Source: a bacterium | GTDB taxonomy: Bacteria > Armatimonadota > JACIXR01 | Direction: 5' to 3' | Length of the DNA: 64,000 nt | Assembly: GCA_014360495.1 (NCBI GenBank) | Contig: JACIXR010000003.1 | Location: forward strand, 205,247 to 269,246 | Shown: positions 51,601-60,018 of the stretch, in pieces | Layout of the letters: the number at the start of each line of letters is the position of its first letter | Numbering within the stretch: position 1 is the first letter of the stretch | Translations under genes and position numbers: made by a program | Notes under the pieces: model-generated | Databases searched by the model: none | Told to the model about the DNA's origin: nothing | What the model saw: only the letters and a program-made list of their open reading frames with translations

Positions 51601-51868
51601 CGGTATGGATTTGAAGGAAGGAGTAATAGAGACGAAGGGAACGATGGTGATTGAGGGGAACAGAGCCGTCTATCTTTTCGCCATTCCCTGGAAGGAACTG
51701 GGGATTAAACCAACAAGTGGGCTAACCATCGGCTTCTCTTTCCTTGTGAACGATAACGATGGGAACGGGAGGAAGGGATGGATGGAATGGGGCAGAGGCA
51801 TCGGCTTGGAGAAAAATCCCACCGATTTCTACGACCTCACATTAAAAGAAGGAGCTGAATTGAAATGA
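48623..51868 (+). CDS. secreted GH39-like glycosidase with C-terminal CBM9-like domain
   Basis: 1081 residues from ATG 48623, six bases after AAAGGAGGG. Signal peptide RRFVPILLILLSFSLFSG. An N-terminal jelly-roll region is followed by a clan GH-A barrel from about residue 290 (FGINGHIPNERELYMMERAG). The barrel has acid/base Glu in FWEVWNEPNIGFWTG and nucleophile Glu in PIWITEYGWPNH. Beta-sandwich modules come next. The last 190 residues look like a CBM9/DOMON-type sugar-binding domain (KFLWDEENFYIKLAVIDDVF, GIWQGDSVQFAIAP, GRKGWMEWGRGIG). Substrate unknown; GH39 includes xylosidases and iduronidases. Coupled to the next gene by an ATGA overlap. Confidence 0.85.
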   Translation: MRRFVPILLILLSFSLFSGESRRFLLFNFEHPFFSFSEGRGDRGGKGNFSIVSKPSYNGKPVGKFSYDFSSTGEEIGYVYAPINCAIPLPGKPIALIIPIYGDASQHTFAYRFVDKTGEVFQGGIGAINWKGWKEVNLQLTEQATFSWGGNNDHKIDYPIRLSQLIIDKNSNSLPLKGEIYLGDFYIQTEDVKAEELFLIDIKADKPQMIYKSGESAVLSLIALNRGEETRNISLTIEARDFFKTPILLKDVNLSVPPQSLRSSSLKIPLHKLGSYIVNAKEKGGSWEKQIVLSVLPPFRKGKLDITSPFGINGHIPNERELYMMERAGIRWCRMDFLWEINEPEKDKFNWKTFDEVFANAKKHSVYPLPILCYNSSWGSKKSENGSGTVPDLNNWIPYVKESVRKYKDFVKFWEVWNEPNIGFWTGTLDEYAELLRETYKAIKEVDREAKVAMGGTAGTDLRYIEELYKRNVPFDIVNIHPYGYPTPPEKFLEGQINACRELMRKYGDEKKPIWITEYGWPNHIAPNGVDIITQANYIVRAFVIALGAGVEKIFWYDYQNGPDPYYNEHNFGIVYMGDIPKPCYVSLSTMTRLLEGKKFLKKLDMPEDCYAYVFQSKNKEETIVMWAMEEKEVAFNWKGKGRLVDLMGNEKPVSSDGLFKVKLSPSPVFLICKGDNLPSVAFRWEKSAIELMPLEPTSDALIIKLSSPLKISVSFTTPKGIEVSPSSWSANLKKGEWKKSFNFLVKAVPFGNYEVIANIKVGGQTFKLSKKLTVISPYRLWLIPSPLEQSLKIKVKNLYKKNKAEGLVASLQTPSAILKYLSAYFPIMKPGEESTQSVPLFLDLSDVPSAFNISVNLKDKNSVAMHYQRKVSFFTIEKAESNPLDPSNPQWEKITGIVLDKKDFYQKLNQDWKGQNDLWVEGKFLWDEENFYIKLAVIDDVFFNNYPPEGIWQGDSVQFAIAPKGEHMKDEPFVQIDIGKSNGKDIVFRRAFGMDLKEGVIETKGTMVIEGNRAVYLFAIPWKELGIKPTSGLTIGFSFLVNDNDGNGRKGWMEWGRGIGLEKNPTDFYDLTLKEGAELK

Positions 51869-54800
51869 AGAAAATTATGATTTTGCTCCCCTTTTTCTAT
51901 CTTTTAGGCTTCGGTAGCGAGTTGAGAATTCTTTCCTACAAACTGGAGAAAATTCAAGTAAGGGAAAATCTCGTTCCGAACCCGAGCTTTGAAGAAGCTC
52001 AACCGGGAACGAAAATCCCCGTTGGATGGATTTGGGATAAGCGAAACACTAATGCAACCTGCGAGATGGACGACAGCCGTTCTCATAGCGGAAAGTTCTC
52101 CCTCAAGTTCACTAATGGGACACCCTTCGGCGCCCACATCTATGGCACGATTTGGACTTCCCAGCCTATCCGCCTGACCCCTGGGAAAACATATACCTTG
52201 AGCGCCTATGTCCTATCCGATAACCCAGGGGTTGCATGGCTGGGAGGAGGACATAACTGGCAAATTCGCCTCTATCTACCCTCCAGCACAAATGGTGAAT
52301 GGAAGAGAATCTGGATGACCTTCACGCCCTCTGAAGCGGATAGCGATTTCATTCTCCGCATTAACACCGATAGCCCAACGGAAGGATTCTGGGTGGATGA
52401 TGTGAAATTGGAGGAGGGAGAACAACCAACTCCCGCATCTCAAATCAGCGAGCTCGGTATTGAGCCTGCCTTTGATACCTCCAAGGATATCTCTGGCGAT
52501 GGTGAATTCTCCCTTCCTTTTATCGTTTATTCACCAGATGATAAGCAATCTTTCCTTTTTGTGGAGATGGGAGATTCTCCTTTATTCAAACAGGAAATCA
52601 CCATCCCCCAAGGGACCTCTCTTCTTACTCTATCGGGAAATGCCCAGGGAGTGAGTGGGAGGAAAAGTTTGCGTATCGGCTTCTTGGAGGGAGATAAAAC
52701 GCTGACCGCTTCCGAGTTCCCCCTCTCATTCATTTCCTCTTCCAATGCTGAATCCCGATTGAAGAAGGTTGAGGAAATGCTTCCCAACTTCAAGCAATCG
52801 CTTGAGAGACTGAAATCCAAGGGAGAGGATATATCTTATCCACTTGTAACCTACACTGTTCTTGAGAATTTCACTAAATACGCATGGGATGACTTGAATT
52901 ATTATAACCAAAACAAAGTTGAATGGGTTTTAAAGAGGCTTCTTTATGCGATAGATGATATGGAGAAGATGAGCGAGAGATTGAGGAATCAGCTATCCGA
53001 GGCAGAAAAAGGAAGGCTTCGTTTCCCGAAAGTCCCTCGCTGGACGGGAGAGGAAAGACCGAAAATAGAGGGGAGTTCTTTCGTCGCTGCCACGAGAATT
53101 ACCGGTTCTAAATCCATCCAGAGAAGACCGGTTTTCTTCACCGGCTACGGAGCCTTTGGGCAAGTTAGAGCGGACATTGAGAAGTTTCCCAACTACGGGA
53201 TAAACATAATCCAAATAGAATTTGGTCCAAGCAGCATCTTTCCAAGGGAAAACGAGGTTTCCGATGCCCCAATAAAGGAAACCCTGGCGGTCTTGGATAG
53301 GGCTAAAAAGGCGGGAGTGGCGGTCAATCTTCTCATCAGCCCCCATTATTTCCCCGGATGGATGTTGGAAAAATATCCCGAATTGCGGAAAAGAAGAAGT
53401 GGGTTCTTACAATATTGTTTACACGCTCCCGAAAGCAAGGAGCTCCTTCTTCGCTATATTGAGACGATAATTCCTCCCTTAAAGAACCACCCTGCCCTGC
53501 ACAGCATTTGCCTCACAAACGAGCCCGTCAATCTGGAGGAGCCCTGCGAGTATGCGATTAGGGACTGGCATAACTGGCTGGTGAATAAACATAAAGATAT
53601 TGCAACTTTGAATAAACGCTGGAACGCAAACTATTCCTCTTTTGAGGAAATACCCTTGCCAAATCCATTCTCTCCAGATTTCAATCTCCAAACCCCCATA
53701 GGTATGGATTATGTTTTATTCAACCAAGAATGGTTTGCCGGCTGGCATAAGATGTTAGCTGATGCCATTCACAAAATAGCCCCCGATTTGCCTGTCCACG
53801 CCAAAGCCATGACCTGGACATTGGTTAACGATGTGGATGTTCGCTATGGCGTGGATGCAGAGCTATTCTCCCATTTCAGCCAGATAAACGGGAACGACAG
53901 CGTCAATTTCTATTCCCACTCTCAGGGGGAATTCGCTCAGGGATGGATTGGCAACCTCCTTCCCTACGACCTCCAGCGCTCTATGAAGAATGTACCCATA
54001 TTTAATAGCGAGAACCACATAATCCCTGATAGGGAAACCCGCTATGTGCCGCCCGAGCACATAAGATGCGCTCTTTGGCAGGAGGCAATCTACGGACAAT
54101 CTGCAACGACGATTTGGGTCTGGGAGAGAACATTTGACCCAAGAAGCGATTTCGCTGGTAGCATTATGCATCGCCCTTTATGTGCCGAGGCTGTGGGAAT
54201 AGTGAATCACGACTTGAATCGCCTCGCCGAGTATGTCCGAGATATTCAGAACATCAAGCCAAAAGTCTTTATCATTATGAGCAATTCGGCGAAAGTCTGG
54301 GATATGGGTCGTTATTCAGATTGTCTCGGCAAGCTTTACACCGCCTTAACCTTCTCGGGTGTTAAAATCGGATTCATCAGCGAAAGACAACTGGAAAGAG
54401 GAGAGCTTCCCTCAGCGAATATAATTTTTATTCCGGATATGCTTCATATATCGGATAAAGCCTTTGAAGGTTTGAAGAAATTTAAGGGCAAAATCGTTTT
54501 GCTCGGCGAAGGGGAACTCCTGAAATTTAACGAATACAATCGGCAAAGAAGCGAGCGATTGGAGGGTGAAAGAATAGCCTACCGCTATGGTCAGACGACT
54601 TGGCTTGACCTCTGGGTTAACCTCCGCCCAAAGTTACAGGATTGGGGAGTTGAACCATTAGTGGAAGTCGTTGATAATAGCGGCAAGCCAATCTGGGGTG
54701 TCGCCTGGCTATGCGCGCCCAGCAAGAAGGGAATCCTCGTTAATATTTGCAATTACAAAAACGAAAAAGTGATGATAAAATTAAGGAAGGCTGGAGATAG

Positions 54801-54894
54801 GGCTATTGACCTCATAACTGGAGAGAAAATCTCTCCCTCCAATCTCGTTCTATCTCCCCTTGAATTTCGCCTTTTATTACTGGAAAGGATGTGA
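51865..54894 (+). CDS. secreted GH42-like beta-galactosidase
   Basis: 1009 residues. Signal peptide IMILLPFFYLLGFGSE, then a CBM4-like module (NLVPNPSFEEAQPG, GFWVDDVKLEEGEQP) and a helical linker. The barrel has HSICLTNEPVNLEEP (acid/base Glu), DWHNWLVNKHKDIATLNKRW, typical of GH42, and nucleophile Glu in FNSENHIIPD. A glutamine-amidotransferase-like trimerisation domain (VFIIMSNSAKVWDMG) and a small beta-domain end the protein. Likely releases beta-galactose or related sugars outside the cell. The start overlaps the GH39-like stop by four bases. Confidence 0.86.
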   Translation: MKKIMILLPFFYLLGFGSELRILSYKLEKIQVRENLVPNPSFEEAQPGTKIPVGWIWDKRNTNATCEMDDSRSHSGKFSLKFTNGTPFGAHIYGTIWTSQPIRLTPGKTYTLSAYVLSDNPGVAWLGGGHNWQIRLYLPSSTNGEWKRIWMTFTPSEADSDFILRINTDSPTEGFWVDDVKLEEGEQPTPASQISELGIEPAFDTSKDISGDGEFSLPFIVYSPDDKQSFLFVEMGDSPLFKQEITIPQGTSLLTLSGNAQGVSGRKSLRIGFLEGDKTLTASEFPLSFISSSNAESRLKKVEEMLPNFKQSLERLKSKGEDISYPLVTYTVLENFTKYAWDDLNYYNQNKVEWVLKRLLYAIDDMEKMSERLRNQLSEAEKGRLRFPKVPRWTGEERPKIEGSSFVAATRITGSKSIQRRPVFFTGYGAFGQVRADIEKFPNYGINIIQIEFGPSSIFPRENEVSDAPIKETLAVLDRAKKAGVAVNLLISPHYFPGWMLEKYPELRKRRSGFLQYCLHAPESKELLLRYIETIIPPLKNHPALHSICLTNEPVNLEEPCEYAIRDWHNWLVNKHKDIATLNKRWNANYSSFEEIPLPNPFSPDFNLQTPIGMDYVLFNQEWFAGWHKMLADAIHKIAPDLPVHAKAMTWTLVNDVDVRYGVDAELFSHFSQINGNDSVNFYSHSQGEFAQGWIGNLLPYDLQRSMKNVPIFNSENHIIPDRETRYVPPEHIRCALWQEAIYGQSATTIWVWERTFDPRSDFAGSIMHRPLCAEAVGIVNHDLNRLAEYVRDIQNIKPKVFIIMSNSAKVWDMGRYSDCLGKLYTALTFSGVKIGFISERQLERGELPSANIIFIPDMLHISDKAFEGLKKFKGKIVLLGEGELLKFNEYNRQRSERLEGERIAYRYGQTTWLDLWVNLRPKLQDWGVEPLVEVVDNSGKPIWGVAWLCAPSKKGILVNICNYKNEKVMIKLRKAGDRAIDLITGEKISPSNLVLSPLEFRLLLLERM

Positions 54895-54900
54895 TTAAAG

Positions 54901-56064
54901 TTGGCACCTCGCGGCCACCGACCGAAAGTTGCACTTGGAGTGGATGTTTTCCTTGAGGAGGACGCGGAAAAGTGGAAGGGAAAAAGAATTGGCTTGATAA
55001 TAAATCAAGCAAGCGTTACGACGACTCTGATGCCCACCTTGTGGGCATTCTTGGAGAGGGGGATGCATGTCTCGGCAGTATTTACGCCCGAACATGGCTT
55101 GTTCGGCGAAGCACAGGCGGGAGAGAAAGTTTCTTCTTCCATTGATGAAGCCACCGGCATACCAGTTTATAGCCTTTATGGTGATACGAAGAAGCCAACG
55201 CCGGAAATGCTTGAGAATGTTGATGTTCTCATCTATGATTTGCCCGAGATAGGAGCGAGATACTCCACATACATCGCAACCATGATTCTCGCTATGCACT
55301 CCGCCTCTGAGAAAGGAATACCCTTTATCGTTTTAGATAGACCAAATCCCATAGGCGGTAAGCGAGAAGGTAATGTATTGGATATAAAATTCCGTTCTCC
55401 AGTAGGTTCCCTCCCCATACCCAATCGGCATGGACTAACACCAGGCGAGTTAGCTATACTTGCGAGAGAGGTTTATTCTGTTGATTTGGAGCTTTTGGTT
55501 ATCCCTATGATAGGTTGGAGAAGGCGAATGTTCTACGATGATACGGGTCTAATTTGGATAAATCCGTCTCCGAATCTTCCCAATTTAGAAAATGTTTGGC
55601 ATTATCCAGGCGCTTGCCTTCTTGAGGGAACCAATGTTTCCGAGGGTAGAGGCACGACAAAGCCCTTTAAAATATTGGGAGCTCCTTGGATAAGGGGCTA
55701 TGAGTTGGCAATGGAGCTTAACTCAAACAGTGAGGGGGTGTTCTTTCGGGAAGTGAGATTCGTTCCCACTTTCTCAAAATATAGAGGGGAGCTATGTCAA
55801 GGCGTAGAGGTTCACATTTTGGACCCAAAGATGGATGTTTTCACCCTCTATATATTCATCCTGCAAACTATAAAGGTTATGTACCCAGAGAAGCTTGAAT
55901 GGATAAAGAGCGAGGAGAAATATGTTATTGATTTCCTTGCGGGAACGGACGAAGTGAGAAAAACAATTGAAAAATTCGGCAGTTTCTCCAATATATTAGA
56001 GACTTGGTCAGAAAAATTGGAGAGTTTTTCTAAAGCAATTAAGCCCATACTCCTTTACGAATGA
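54901..56064 (+). CDS. NamZ-like DUF1343 protein (exo-N-acetylmuramidase family)
   Basis: 387 residues. LGVDVFLEEDAEKWKGKRIG, GLIINQASVTTTL, FTPEHGLFGEAQAGEKV, DVLIYDLPEIGARYSTYIAT and LDRPNPIGGKREGN match DUF1343, of which NamZ cleaves terminal MurNAc from peptidoglycan fragments. ACLLEGTNVSEGRGTTKPF is diagnostic. The TTG at 54901 has only a weak GTGATTAAAG upstream. No signal peptide is present, so it acts in the cytoplasm or the start is misplaced. It follows the GH42-like gene by six bases. Confidence 0.9.
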   Translation: MAPRGHRPKVALGVDVFLEEDAEKWKGKRIGLIINQASVTTTLMPTLWAFLERGMHVSAVFTPEHGLFGEAQAGEKVSSSIDEATGIPVYSLYGDTKKPTPEMLENVDVLIYDLPEIGARYSTYIATMILAMHSASEKGIPFIVLDRPNPIGGKREGNVLDIKFRSPVGSLPIPNRHGLTPGELAILAREVYSVDLELLVIPMIGWRRRMFYDDTGLIWINPSPNLPNLENVWHYPGACLLEGTNVSEGRGTTKPFKILGAPWIRGYELAMELNSNSEGVFFREVRFVPTFSKYRGELCQGVEVHILDPKMDVFTLYIFILQTIKVMYPEKLEWIKSEEKYVIDFLAGTDEVRKTIEKFGSFSNILETWSEKLESFSKAIKPILLYE

Positions 56065-56079
56065 TTTAAAAGGCGAAAT

Positions 56080-56348
56080 TGCGAGGTCTGAACCTTCTTG
56101 TCGTTGCTGGTATGGATAAAGGTCTTTGAAAAAATGAAGAAAAATGATGAATCAGATTAACAATGGCTCATAGAAAAATCTATACCCATGAATGTGAGTC
56201 CGACAAAGGAGGGTCTGGCAATTTCATTCCTTAGCTACGATTAAATACGAGATTACCACACACCGCGGGCAGGCTCATCCGTGAGATTTTCAGAAATTCG
56301 CGCCTTTGTCATTAATAAATCCTATATGTTATGGAATTATACACTTTA
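56080..56348 (-). repeat. dispersed non-coding repeat family 2, copy B, with a family 1 fragment
   Basis: Inverse orientation to copy A. Reading the minus strand from 56348, GTATAATTCCATAAC (also the start of family 1) is followed by a spacer. From 56260 come the shared blocks AATCTCGTATTTAATC, GGAATGAAATTG, TCCTTTGTCGG, TATAGATTTTT and TGATTCATCATTTTT. No gene is seen in 56065-56387. Confidence 0.68.
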
Positions 56349-56378
56349 TAGACAAATCAATAAAAAGCGTGTTATAAT
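56349..56378 (+). promoter_or_regulatory. nearly leaderless promoter of the RecU-like gene
   Basis: TAGACA (56349-56354), 18-base spacer, TATAAT (56373-56378). Start of transcription about 3 bases from ATG 56388; no Shine-Dalgarno. Confidence 0.6.
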
Positions 56379-56387
56379 AAACTTAAG

Positions 56388-56888
56388 ATGAAGAATATCT
56401 TTGAGAAAGAGTTTCTCTATTCTCTGAAAACCCTGTCCTTTTGCCATTATTACAAGGTTCCCTCGCCACCACCTCGCAATCGTTTTACTCGTTTCTATAC
56501 TCCCCGTCCCTACGACTTTTTCCTTCTCAAAGATGGCGTCTTCTGCGCCATTGAATTGAAATATACAAATAAAGAAAGTTCCTTCCCTCTCGTTAAATTC
56601 AAACCCTATCAACTAAAAGCCCTCAAAGAGGCAAAGGAAAATGGTGGATTAGCTATAATCGTCATAAACATAAGACAAAGAAATCCCAGGAAAATCTCCG
56701 CTTATGCCTTTGACATAGAGGAAATAGAAAGCCTCATCTTAAATGGCAAATCCTCTATTCCCAAGGATTATCTACTTTCCGGCTACCAACTCTTAAGGGA
56801 GAAGCCAGAGGGAAAGAGATATATCTGGAGGGTTGACCTCCTTTTCCAACATTTTTTGGAGAGAAATGCACTGCCCACACTGCGATAA
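56388..56888 (+). CDS. RecU-like Holliday junction resolvase / PD-(D/E)xK nuclease
   Basis: 166 residues. FEKEFLYSLKTLSF, then NRFTRFYTPRPYDFFLLKDG and FCAIELKYTNKESSFPL give the D-(10-13)-ExK nuclease site, followed by the RecU-like stretch FKPYQLKALKEAKENGGLAI. It probably cuts branched DNA. It is shorter than Bacillus RecU (about 206) at the N-terminus, so it may belong to an archaeal-like or phage-like branch. Probably leaderless. Its 3' end overlaps the zinc-ribbon/TPR gene by 23 bases. Confidence 0.78.
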   Translation: MKNIFEKEFLYSLKTLSFCHYYKVPSPPPRNRFTRFYTPRPYDFFLLKDGVFCAIELKYTNKESSFPLVKFKPYQLKALKEAKENGGLAIIVINIRQRNPRKISAYAFDIEEIESLILNGKSSIPKDYLLSGYQLLREKPEGKRYIWRVDLLFQHFLERNALPTLR

Positions 56889-57936
56889 GGAAATTGATAG
56901 AGGACTGCTCTCCTGCCCCTTCTGCGGGGGAGAGATTAACTCCCCCGTAGAAGACTGCTTGGAGAGGGCGATAACGCTTATTGACGAGGAGAGAAGAGAT
57001 GAAGCAACGGAGTTTCTCAAGGAGGTGCTGAATCGCTATCCTAATAACGCTTCAGCCCATTCCCTTCTCGCCTCCCTCTATGAGGAAGCCAAGGATTATC
57101 CCTCCGCCATTTACCACTATCGCCGCGCCGTGGAGATAGACCCGGAAAGCGAGGCAGAGAAAAGGAAGCTTGAGCTTCTCACGGGAGAGAAATTCACTCC
57201 CTCTCGCCTTCCCCTCCTACCCCCCGCCCTCGCTCTACTGGGAGTTCTATTCATAGTCTTGATAATCACCTCACTCCCCAGGAAGAGAGAAATCCCTTCT
57301 TCTCTAAACAATCAACTGATGACAAATCAATGGCAATATCCACCCTATAATCAATTTGAGATGCCCTACTCTTACTACCCGAATCTTCCCCAAAGCGAGA
57401 ATGTCCTCGCCCAACCAAATATCCCCCAAACTGTTAATCTACCAGCTCAACTCACCACCCCTCGTCCCTCCGCTTCCCCAACGAGAAAATCCCCAAACTC
57501 AACTGCGCCTCCGCCTCCTCAGGAGCAAATCACCAACCAACCCTATAATCCTCCAGTTAACATTATCATTCAGCCGACCTCACCGCCTCCAACAAACCTG
57601 CCATCCGAAAGGAAAAGCAAGATAATCGTCAGCGTTAAGAAAGTTCCTCCTTCCTTTGAGGGGCTCTTTTCTCAGGGCATACGGAAGATGAACGAAAAGG
57701 CTTTTGACGAAAGCGAGAAACTCCTCCGTCAAGCACTTGCACTTGCTCCAGCGGATAGGAAGGGAGAAGTTCACCTTTATTTGGCGCTTTCTCTGAAAGA
57801 GCTGGGCAAATTGGAGGAGGCGAAGGCAGAGTTCGAGACAGCCGAGAACCTTTTATCCAGTCGCAACGACCCATATTCCCGTCAACTTCTGGAACTGGCG
57901 AAAGAAGGGAGGCGCTTCTGTGAGGAAAGGCTTTAA
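56866..57936 (+). CDS. zinc-ribbon, single-TM, TPR protein
   Basis: 356 residues from ATG 56866 (MHCPHCDKEIDRGLLSCPFC), chosen for TTGGAGAG and for its Cys-x2-Cys pair. The zinc ribbon is followed by TPR repeats (DEATEFLKEVLNRYPNNASA, SAIYHYRRAVEIDPES). One membrane helix lies around residue 120-145 (LPPALALLGVLFIVLIITSL). A Pro/Asn/Gln-rich linker and a second TPR pair (FDESEKLLRQALALAPADRK) complete it. Topology puts the zinc ribbon inside and the C-terminal TPRs outside. Overlaps the next gene by 17 bases. Confidence 0.78.
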   Translation: MHCPHCDKEIDRGLLSCPFCGGEINSPVEDCLERAITLIDEERRDEATEFLKEVLNRYPNNASAHSLLASLYEEAKDYPSAIYHYRRAVEIDPESEAEKRKLELLTGEKFTPSRLPLLPPALALLGVLFIVLIITSLPRKREIPSSLNNQLMTNQWQYPPYNQFEMPYSYYPNLPQSENVLAQPNIPQTVNLPAQLTTPRPSASPTRKSPNSTAPPPPQEQITNQPYNPPVNIIIQPTSPPPTNLPSERKSKIIVSVKKVPPSFEGLFSQGIRKMNEKAFDESEKLLRQALALAPADRKGEVHLYLALSLKELGKLEEAKAEFETAENLLSSRNDPYSRQLLELAKEGRRFCEERL

Positions 57937-59467
57937 AACCCTTCTGCTCGTACTTTTCTCCCTCCCCCTACTGGCAAAAGAGCCTGTTTCCCTTTTACTC
58001 ATCCCTATTTCCCCTTGGGGAAAAGCGGGTGGCTTAGAGTCCGCTTATATCACCACCCAGAATATTCGTCAAATCCTCCTTTCATCTGGATGGTTTTCCG
58101 TTACCCTTTTCAATCAATACTCTCCCCAGGTTACGCAAGCGGTGGACCAGGGGGTTATAAAGGATATTGAGGCAAGAAATCCGGAGAAAAACCCCCAAAA
58201 AATAGGGGAACTCTTCGGTGTGGATATGGTTTTATGGGGTAAAATAACGAAAATAGAGGAGAAAGATGCGCCTCCTCAGGCTAGCATTGAAATAGATGTG
58301 AACATATTAGAAGTAAAAACGAAGCAAAAGGAAAACTTTAAATTGAAGGGAGAGGCAAAAGGGGAAGAGAATACGGCGAAAAGAGTGGTATTGGAAAGGG
58401 CAATCCTCAGTGCCTGCTACTTCCTGCAAGATAGATTGATTGGAAGGGAGATAGGGTCTATATCTGAAGAGAGGCAGAATAAGGCAAAAGATATGTTGCA
58501 AGAAGCTGAGAAGCTCATCTCCGTGGGAAAGGAAACGGAGGCGCTAGCGAAATTAGATGAAGCCTCTCTCATAGACCCCGGCAACGAGGAAATTTATGTG
58601 GCTTTGGGCAACTGCTATTTAAAAATCGGTGATTACAGGCGAGCTGATAGACAATTCAGAATTGCTTTGAGCTTGAACAGGCGAGATGAAAGGGCATATA
58701 TCGGATTGGCAAAGGCATTAAAGGGGAGGAATTTGAGCAGCGCCGCGATAGCCCAGCTCAGGCTTCTCCTCTACTTTTTCCCCAAGAGCAAGGATGGGAA
58801 GCTCTTGCTAGCCCAATATCTGCGGGAAGAAGGCGATATTGAAGCGGCTAATCAATTGCTACAAGAATTGGCGAGGGATTACCCCGATGACCCTCAATTG
58901 CTTTGGGAGTTAGGGCAAAGCTACTTGGGTAGAGGACAATTACAAAGCGCATATGCTTATCTAAAAGCCTCTTTTAGCAACGAGCCCTCCTTAGAGAAAG
59001 CTGAAACTGTTGTCAAATTGTCACTTACTTTGGAAAGATACAAGGAAGCTCTTTCCCTCTTGAAGAAATGGATTGGAATTGCGAAGGATAAAATGACGCA
59101 TAGCGCCTACATAAAGATTATGAACTGCGTTGATGAATTTCTTGATAAGAAGCTCAAAACTTGGACAAATGTCAGAAACGGGTTAGTTGCGGGGAAGATA
59201 ACGAGAGAAAAGGCAACGGAGATTTTGACCGAGGAGGAAAGCGAGATAGGGATATTGAAAAACTCCATAGAGCAAATCAATCCTCCTTCGGACTTCAAGA
59301 AATCTTTTTCATCCCGCCTATTTGCCATAACAAGCATACAAAGTGCCTTTGTAGCCCTCCACTCCTATGTGGAAGGCTTGGGAGATGACAAGCTCCAGCT
59401 CTCTGATATACTAATAGATAGCGCTAAAAGAGACCTCGCATTGGCTAAATTCCTTGAAACAAAATGA
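57920..59467 (+). CDS. exported TPR protein with CsgG/TolB-like N-terminal domain
   Basis: 515 residues from a GTG at 57920. Signal peptide FKTLLLVLFSLPLLAKEP. Residues 22-180 (QNIRQILLSSGWFSVTLFNQ, LFGVDMVLWGKITKIEEK) resemble the CsgG/LpoB-type alpha/beta domain of envelope lipoproteins, though no lipobox is seen. TPR repeats follow (ALAKLDEASLIDPGNEEIYV, RRADRQFRIALSLNRRDERA). A coiled C-terminal region ends it. Likely an envelope assembly or scaffolding factor cotranscribed with the zinc-ribbon TPR gene. Its stop overlaps queH by four bases. Confidence 0.72.
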   Translation: MRKGFKTLLLVLFSLPLLAKEPVSLLLIPISPWGKAGGLESAYITTQNIRQILLSSGWFSVTLFNQYSPQVTQAVDQGVIKDIEARNPEKNPQKIGELFGVDMVLWGKITKIEEKDAPPQASIEIDVNILEVKTKQKENFKLKGEAKGEENTAKRVVLERAILSACYFLQDRLIGREIGSISEERQNKAKDMLQEAEKLISVGKETEALAKLDEASLIDPGNEEIYVALGNCYLKIGDYRRADRQFRIALSLNRRDERAYIGLAKALKGRNLSSAAIAQLRLLLYFFPKSKDGKLLLAQYLREEGDIEAANQLLQELARDYPDDPQLLWELGQSYLGRGQLQSAYAYLKASFSNEPSLEKAETVVKLSLTLERYKEALSLLKKWIGIAKDKMTHSAYIKIMNCVDEFLDKKLKTWTNVRNGLVAGKITREKATEILTEEESEIGILKNSIEQINPPSDFKKSFSSRLFAITSIQSAFVALHSYVEGLGDDKLQLSDILIDSAKRDLALAKFLETK

Positions 59468-60012
59468 AGGTCCTCCTTCATACTTGCTGTGCTCCCTGTG
59501 CAACCTATGTGGTTAAAACCCTGAGAGAAGAAGGATACGAACCCGTTCTCTATTTCTTTAATCCAAATATTCATCCTTATGGTGAGTTCCTTTTAAGAGA
59601 AGAGGCTGTTAAGATTTTTGCGGAAAAAGAAGGATTAGAGGCGATTTATGAAGGTTACGGTTTACGCCAATTTCTCAGGGAGGTTGTTTTCCAAGAGGAT
59701 AACCGCTGTCCAATCTGCTATTTCATCAGGCTGAAGGGAACCGCCAATTACGCAAAAGAACACGGAATTCCTATTTTCACCACCACCCTCCTCTTAAGCC
59801 CCTATCAAAATCAGGAGCTGATAAGGAAGATAGGCGAAGAGTTAGAGAAAGAGACAGGTGTGAAATTTCTTTACAGAGACTTTCGTCCCGGCTATTATGA
59901 ATCAATAAGGCTTTCAAAGGAGCTCGGGCTATACAGGCAAAAGTATTGCGGATGCATTTACAGCGAGGAAGAAGCTTTGAAACAAAGAATGGAAAGGAAA
60001 AAAGGGAGGTGA
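59464..60012 (+). CDS. queH: epoxyqueuosine reductase QueH
   Basis: 182 residues, the non-cobalamin enzyme for the last step of tRNA queuosine synthesis. Conserved Cys sets are HTCCAPCATY at the N-terminus, DNRCPICYFIRL in the middle and KYCGCIYSEEEA at the C-terminus, all needed for Fe-S/Fe binding. FFNPNIHPYGEFLLR and YRDFRPGYYESIRLSKELGL are typical. No other queuosine gene is in the window. ATG overlaps the TPR gene stop. Confidence 0.94.
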   Translation: MKVLLHTCCAPCATYVVKTLREEGYEPVLYFFNPNIHPYGEFLLREEAVKIFAEKEGLEAIYEGYGLRQFLREVVFQEDNRCPICYFIRLKGTANYAKEHGIPIFTTTLLLSPYQNQELIRKIGEELEKETGVKFLYRDFRPGYYESIRLSKELGLYRQKYCGCIYSEEEALKQRMERKKGR

Positions 60013-60018
60013 AATAGT

